From NCBI GenBank assembly GCA_949316235.1, contig OX438747.1:30012618-30076617 (forward strand): a stretch of DNA of 64,000 bases, read 5' to 3'. Position 1 is the first letter of the stretch; every line of letters begins with the position of its first letter. The notes under the pieces are model-generated. The model saw only the letters and a program-made list of their open reading frames with translations. It did no database searches and was not told where the DNA came from. The DNA comes from Oegoconia quadripuncta (taxonomy: Eukaryota > Arthropoda > Insecta > Lepidoptera > Autostichidae). Shown piece by piece: positions 62,001 to 64,000 of the stretch. The position numbers and the translations under genes are program-made.

Positions 62001-62443
62001 TTGAACATAGGTTTCCCAATGCTACCATGTAACTTCTCATTGTTTTCGAACATAGGTTTTCCAATGCTACCATGTAACTTCTCATTGTTTTCGAACATAG
62101 GTTTTCCAATGCTACCATGTAACTTCTCGTTGTTTTTGAACATAGGTTTCCCAATGCTACCATGTAGCTTCTCATTGTTTTCGAACATAGGTTTCCCAAT
62201 GCTACCATGTAACTTCTCATTGTTTTCGAACATGGGTTTACTAAACAGTCCCGTTCCTTTAGACGGAGTCTTTGGCTTTGATGATTTTGATTTCTTATCT
62301 GATATCAACGTCTCGTGATCTCCTCCGAACATAGGTTCACTGAAAAGGGCCTTTCCTTTACCACTGTTTAATTTGTCGTTTGATGTAAACATGCTCTCTT
62401 TGAACATACCATTCTTTGTCTTAACGATCGTATAGCTTGGCGA
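49925..62443 (-). CDS. Kazal-like protein with fifteen 15-residue repeats; 5' end missing
   Basis: Six exons, complement(60766-62443, 57432-57605, 56645-56677, 53504-53650, 52553-52711, 49925-50022). They total 2289 bases, 762 residues to TGA, every junction in phase 1 with GT/AG signals. The first exon opens at TTTTCAG|TCG; the frame upstream has no ATG, so a 5' exon, presumably with a signal peptide, lies further right. Order: degenerate LFSEPMF-type units, fifteen KPMF(E/K)NNEKLHGSIG repeats, a basic region, an acidic Glu/Gln/Asp region (QEEHLVEDNPQQEEPE), a short linker, then a Kazal-like domain (CPTVCPSRDVMVC...DGIYRTFMSVC...FNC) and a 75-residue tail. Kazal domains inhibit serine proteases or act as extracellular binding modules. 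Secretion and inhibition are inferred, not shown. Confidence 0.78.
50285..50455 (+). mobile_element. LINE 3' end family T2
   Basis: TTTCCTGAATCGTACAACCT through CTTTCCATCAGGTGAGATTG. Confidence 0.65.
50549..50834 (+). repeat. SINE family A copy 9
   Basis: Box A CGTAGCTCAATG, box B GGTTCGATCC; ends TTGTGCTTAAAAAAA. A segment after GTCCGCGTGGC is deleted. Confidence 0.8.
50985..51240 (-). repeat. SINE family B variant (B2), full length
   Basis: An AATAAT microsatellite at the 3' side, then CAATCATCTAGTCCCAAACT, box B region GGGATTCGAACCCGCAACC and ACTACACCAATCGGTCGTC. Same variant at 54,800-55,027. Confidence 0.75.
51245..51900. other. AT-rich intronic DNA
   Basis: CCGCCATACCCATGCATGAC (51,821) and GCGAGATGAGCGAGC are like the core of the 10.2-kb element. 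No gene. Confidence 0.45.
51905..52512. repeat. Phased-word repeat element, copy 2, both arms
   Basis: Left arm 51,905-52,075 has GGCAAA/CCCAAA words; the right arm 52,320-52,510 has the inverted TTTGGG/TTGCC words. In the right arm the G of each TTG word falls at 52,325, 339, 354, 370, 385, 400, 415, 430, 445, 460, 474, 489 and 503. The core at 52,190-52,275 has TTAGGTTAGAAC and GAGCCGAGCGAGCGAAG. Situated in the last intron of the Kazal-like gene. Confidence 0.75.
52553..52711 (-). CDS. Kazal-like gene, penultimate exon
   Basis: 159 bases, acceptor CGTCCGCAG, donor GTGAGT; LQLISRYPCILSAPYHYDLQ and an MWCKYGRGRRG segment. GC-richer than its flanks, as expected for a coding exon. Confidence 0.75.
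52893..53132. repeat. Inverted-repeat element
   Basis: AAAGAAGTTATCCATCG and ATAGTTACAGGAGTTCT (52,898-52,948) are mirrored at 53,078-53,130. About 55-base arms. Confidence 0.65.
53504..53650 (-). CDS. Kazal-like gene, cysteine-domain exon
   Basis: 147 bases, acceptor TTATTGTAG, donor GTAAGT. Cysteines in CPTVCPSRDVMVCARC, then VCHMRKFNC, with G-x-Y-x3-F before the fourth, the Kazal layout; the usual PVCG reads MVCA. Confidence 0.78.
53697..53995 (+). repeat. SINE-like repeat, family C
   Basis: GCGTCGGTGGCTCAGCAGTT box A, later CCCACTGCAGGGATATAAGC and CGCCACGCTGGCCCAGTGCG, phrases common in lepidopteran SINEs. A fragment of the latter part is at 37,318. Confidence 0.6.
54018..54356. repeat. 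GGCCCG-type MITE, near full length, TAA duplication
   Basis: TAA|GGCCTGTTTAATAAACC on the left and TTAATACGGGCC|TAA on the right. Confidence 0.75.
54395..54660 (+). pseudogene. LINE C-terminal zinc motif fragment
   Basis: SPNCECCGKVEDVQILLIEC resembles the C-terminal Cys motif of Jockey/R1-type LINEs, with the expected His replaced by Ile. A SINE family C scrap (GAGCTACCGACG) precedes it. Confidence 0.55.
54668..55150 (+). repeat. SINE family B with a reversed B2 SINE inserted
   Basis: 5' half 54,668-54,785 (GTGTAGTGGTTAGCAACTC, box B GGGTTCGAATCCC) and 3' half 55,028-55,150 (TATGTAGTATATCAACCATC) are separated by a minus-strand B2 copy at 54,800-55,027. Confidence 0.75.
55260..55465. repeat. 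TTTTTTTACCGTAAGG element
   Basis: GGATGAGTTTTTTTACCGTA and AAGTGAAATAGAATGTATTG; uninterrupted relative of 57,700. Confidence 0.6.
55470..55866 (-). pseudogene. Dispersed retrocopy, copy 3, with intact 78-codon frame
   Basis: ATG at 55,778 to a stop at 55,542; product begins MAEYCAANVSDGTTNEG and ends LTETDLQTEEIR. Leader-like TTTTTGGCGGGAACTCGGCG upstream. The other two copies have broken frames but retain AATAAA plus A tail. Whether this is a retrogene, a domesticated frame or a non-autonomous retroelement cannot be told here. Confidence 0.5.
56160..56390 (+). repeat. SINE family B, lacks 5' end
   Basis: CGCTAGGGACATAATG through TATGTAGTATATCAACCACC to AACTAGATGGCGCTGTGTGT. Confidence 0.7.
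56515..56640 (-). repeat. SINE family B, 3' half
   Basis: AACGCCATCTAGTTCCACGC and CAAGATGGTTGATATAAAAC; abuts the microexon's donor. Confidence 0.6.
56645..56677 (-). CDS. Kazal-like gene, 33-bp microexon
   Basis: Acceptor TTTTTCTAG, donor GTAAGA; codes DKSPEVATEK between split codons. In phase with both neighbours. Confidence 0.65.
57225..57410. repeat. Interspersed repeat, inverted relative of 24.1-24.6 kb
   Basis: TTTATCCCGCGGGAACTACT, ATATACCAAATTTCATC, ATTCATCCGTTTCGCCGTGA. Confidence 0.55.
57432..57605 (-). CDS. Kazal-like gene, exon 2 in window
   Basis: 174 bases, acceptor TTCCCCAG, donor GTAAGA; Ser/His/Gln-rich linker ending ETKPTEEEDDFA. Confidence 0.7.
57700..58300. repeat. TTTTTTTACCGTAAGG element with retroelement insertion
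   Basis: 57,703-57,749 continues at 58,071 (GAAGTTATTGGCATAGGTAG), as in the uninterrupted copies. Confidence 0.7.
57750..58064 (-). pseudogene. Retroelement C-terminal fragment (GPWSSDT family), copy 2
   Basis: Minus-strand frame 57,834-58,049: VETMGPWSSDTRNFVHGLST and LAVQRGNAASVLGSIPQ. A poly-T on the plus strand at 57,750 marks an A tail. GAAATA is duplicated at 57,744-57,749 and 58,065-58,070. Confidence 0.7.
58340..58860 (-). repeat. LINE T2 end split by a TTGTA-tailed element
   Basis: T2 sequence 58,340-58,478 resumes near 58,718 (CGCCGGAAGGGAGTTCGC). Between them is (ATACA)11-12 at 58,479-58,537 followed by the retroelement end GCGCAAAATAATTTACAATA. Confidence 0.7.
58910..59100. repeat. 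TTTTTTTACCGTAAGG element, inverted copy
   Basis: CTACCTATGCCAATACCTTC and TTCCTTATGGCAAAAAAAAAAC. Confidence 0.55.
59205..59430 (-). repeat. SINE family B, near full length
   Basis: AGCGCCATCTAGTTCCACAC, CATAACTCGGGAACACATGT and ACTACACCAAACAGGTCATC; box B decayed. Confidence 0.7.
59600..59720. repeat. Interspersed repeat shared with 22.25 kb
   Basis: GACAGGCGCGATAAACG and CGAAATATACAACTATCCCA. Confidence 0.55.
59740..60155. other. AT-rich DNA with a TATTTG microsatellite
   Basis: TGTATTTGTATTTGCATTTG run at 60,070-60,120, perhaps the tail of an old LINE. No gene. Confidence 0.45.
60160..60312 (+). repeat. LINE T1 tail
   Basis: CTTGCTTGTTCTTCTCAGGG to AAATAAAGCATTTTTGATTG. Confidence 0.7.
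60766..62443 (-). CDS. Kazal-like gene, repeat-bearing exon
   Basis: 1678 bases, phase 0 in, phase 1 out (donor GTAAGTC). Carries all fifteen tandem repeats and the acidic region. Confidence 0.82.
61555..62235 (-). repeat. 45-bp coding tandem repeat, 15 units
   Basis: Fifteen units of 45 bases with very few differences (C/T, A/G positions and one E/K codon). Open frames on the other strands follow from the multiple-of-three period. Confidence 0.95.
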
Positions 62444-62613
62444 CTGAAAACAATTAAGTATAAGTTGTAAATGGTACAGACTACACACAAATAGGAAGGG
62501 GAATTTGGATATCACAAAAAATCGCTCTGATCTGCACTCGAGAAGCCTAAAAGTTAATTATAAACAAATCATAATCATAATCATTTATTGTTTTCCATGG
62601 TTATATAGGTTTT

Positions 62614-62667
62614 AATTTGAAAAATGTGTACAGTACATGGAAATGTACTGTACACATTTTTTAAATT
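62614..62667. other. Strong hairpin upstream of the Kazal-like gene's repeat exon
   Basis: Arms 62,614-62,638 and 62,643-62,667 pair at 24 of 25 positions (AAATGTGTACAGTACAT / ATGTACTGTACACATTT) with a GGAA loop. Confidence 0.85.
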
Positions 62668-62839
62668 GCAATATAATAAGGTCGGCTTAACCAAACATGT
62701 AATTAAATTTATTTTATCTAAATTATGTGCGTGTGATAAAATACAATGTACAATTTGACCAAATAATATTAGACATCAATCAATATTAATCAATCAAAAT
62801 CTATCAATAGCGGATTTATGATGTAACCTTAATTTATCC

Positions 62840-63960
62840 AATGATATTGGGGTGCCCCTTTTTTCGCATAACATTTTCTGTCCTAATATCGAATAGCATA
62901 AAATGTTTTATAATACTCACTTCTCATAATGCTTTTTTGGCATAATGGTCTTTACGCATAATGTATTCTTTGGTATATTTATTTATTTACTTATTTACAT
63001 AGAATCAACAGCATTATTTATTTTTTTATGCACAACGGGTTGGTACTTGACCTCAATCACACCTGATATTAAGTGAAAAATGAGGTCGAAGGTGGAAGCG
63101 TACTGACCCGGAAACCCCAACACCTTTGGGGGACTGGCTATCTTATCTCTGACAACCGGAACACAACAATGCTATTAACATTGCTATTTGGCGGCAGATT
63201 TAGATAAGATGGTGGTAGCTAGCCAGGCGGACATTTAAAATGCCCTACCACCAACCAAACCGAGTACTTAAACATGTACCCCGCTGGGGATCGAACCCGC
63301 GACCTCCGAATCGTAAACCCAATGTTGTTTACATTGAGCCACGGAGGCGGTTATTTATTGCAGAAATTATATTACAGTAAACTAATATCAAACTTATGCC
63401 AATTAGTGATTCTTATTATGGTTACCGACAATGGTTATCGTTATAATTGAGTGGGTAAGCATAATTATTAATTGCCCTAATTGTGTTAACCATAAATTTG
63501 TTATCCACAAATTTTAAAGTCATAATATCTTAACGCATAATTATAACGAGATGAGAAATGAAATTAATGCGATAAATCAAAGTGTAATGTCATTGATTAT
63601 TGATTGATTAATAATAAAGAATCGTTATTCATTATTCACTATCTAGTGTAATTTTAGGTTAGCGGCAATAGCCTGCAAAAATGCGGATCTTGAATATTGT
63701 GATTTATTTTTCATAATATTTTCTAGTCGTTTGGACTTGTCTGTATATTTCCTTTTCTTTGGAAAATTGGTGCTCCAATTACAATTTTTCAATTTCGGCC
63801 GTTTGATGCCTTTCTTGGATAATTTGGAACAAAAATGTTATTATAAAGTCACAATGCCTTTGGGTTAGGTTAGGTTAGGTTAGAACTTTAAAGACAATGC
63901 GCAAGCCGAGCGAGCGAATCGAGCGTGCCGCGGCAGCGGCCGGCGTAGCGCCAGAAATGA
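62840..63960. repeat. Phased-word repeat element, copy 3 (GCATAA type), cut by window edge
   Basis: GCATAA/CATAAT words with the C at 62,867, 883, 897, 925, 941 and 957, and more to 63,545, interrupted by a SINE. The core at 63,863-63,950 has four GGTTA units and GAGCGAGCGAATCGAGCGTG. Confidence 0.6.
63023..63350 (-). repeat. SINE family A copy 10, full length with target duplication
   Basis: TTATTTATT at 63,014-63,022 and 63,351-63,359. Intact boxes A and B on the minus strand. Interrupts the phased-word element, so it is younger. Confidence 0.88.
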
Positions 63961-64000
63961 ATAATTTTTTCATACTTTTATATTAACAAGAAATTATGCT

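Noticed and set aside
61530..62318. 262-codon plus-strand and 226-codon minus-strand repeat frames
   Set aside because: Shadows of the 45-bp repeat; only the KPMF frame continues into non-repeat coding sequence with splice sites in phase.
62444..62515. Signal-peptide-like N-terminal extension of the repeat exon
   Set aside because: The frame begins with GTG, not ATG, and a TTTTCAG acceptor lies at 62,444; this is more likely intron.
63861..63885. Chromosome end suggested by TTAGG units
   Set aside because: Only about four units, inside a dispersed element with sequence on both sides.

Overview
The window is AT-rich, intron-containing eukaryotic DNA packed with nested repeats. Zinc-finger genes with a ZAD domain, dispersed tRNA-like SINEs, Jockey/CR1-like and RTE-like LINE pieces, a PIF/Harbinger transposon and short TTAGG-type runs together suggest an insect, most likely a moth or butterfly. 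That assignment is inference from repeat and gene style; no database was consulted. Gene models below were built by hand from open frames plus GT/AG splice signals whose phases agree.

Layout: (1) About 0.1-14.6 kb holds a minus-strand ZAD-C2H2 zinc-finger gene, six exons in the window, running off the left edge. Its introns are full of SINEs, LINE tails, MITEs, a 150-bp AC run and a GC-rich nested element. (2) About 15-24.5 kb is mostly LINE fragments (two reverse-transcriptase pieces on +, one Jockey-like element on -), MITEs and unassigned AT-rich DNA. (3) 25.16-30.46 kb is a plus-strand three-exon gene for a 1051-residue protein with about 13 U1/matrin-like zinc fingers. (4) 31.2-31.9 kb is a large inverted repeat. 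(5) 32,460-38,331 is an apparently complete autonomous PIF/Harbinger transposon: terminal repeats, CAG target duplication, five-exon DDE transposase and a five-exon Myb/SANT-like partner, inserted into an old LINE fragment. (6) 39.17-40.98 kb is a small three-exon minus-strand gene (139 aa). (7) 43.4-45.8 kb holds two convergent genes for low-complexity Asn/Lys/Thr-rich proteins; the minus-strand one has a signal peptide. (8) 49.9-62.4 kb is a six-exon minus-strand gene with fifteen near-identical 15-residue repeats followed by a Kazal-like cysteine domain; its 5' end is not in the window.

The zinc-finger genes look like ordinary nuclear DNA-binding or RNA-binding factors, the Kazal-like gene and the signal-peptide gene like secreted products. 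The two Harbinger proteins would act together in transposition. The least familiar structure is a repeat family whose arms carry short words strictly phased every 15 bp (near 1.1 kb, 52 kb and 62.9-63.6 kb), with spacers that differ from unit to unit but are shared between copies.
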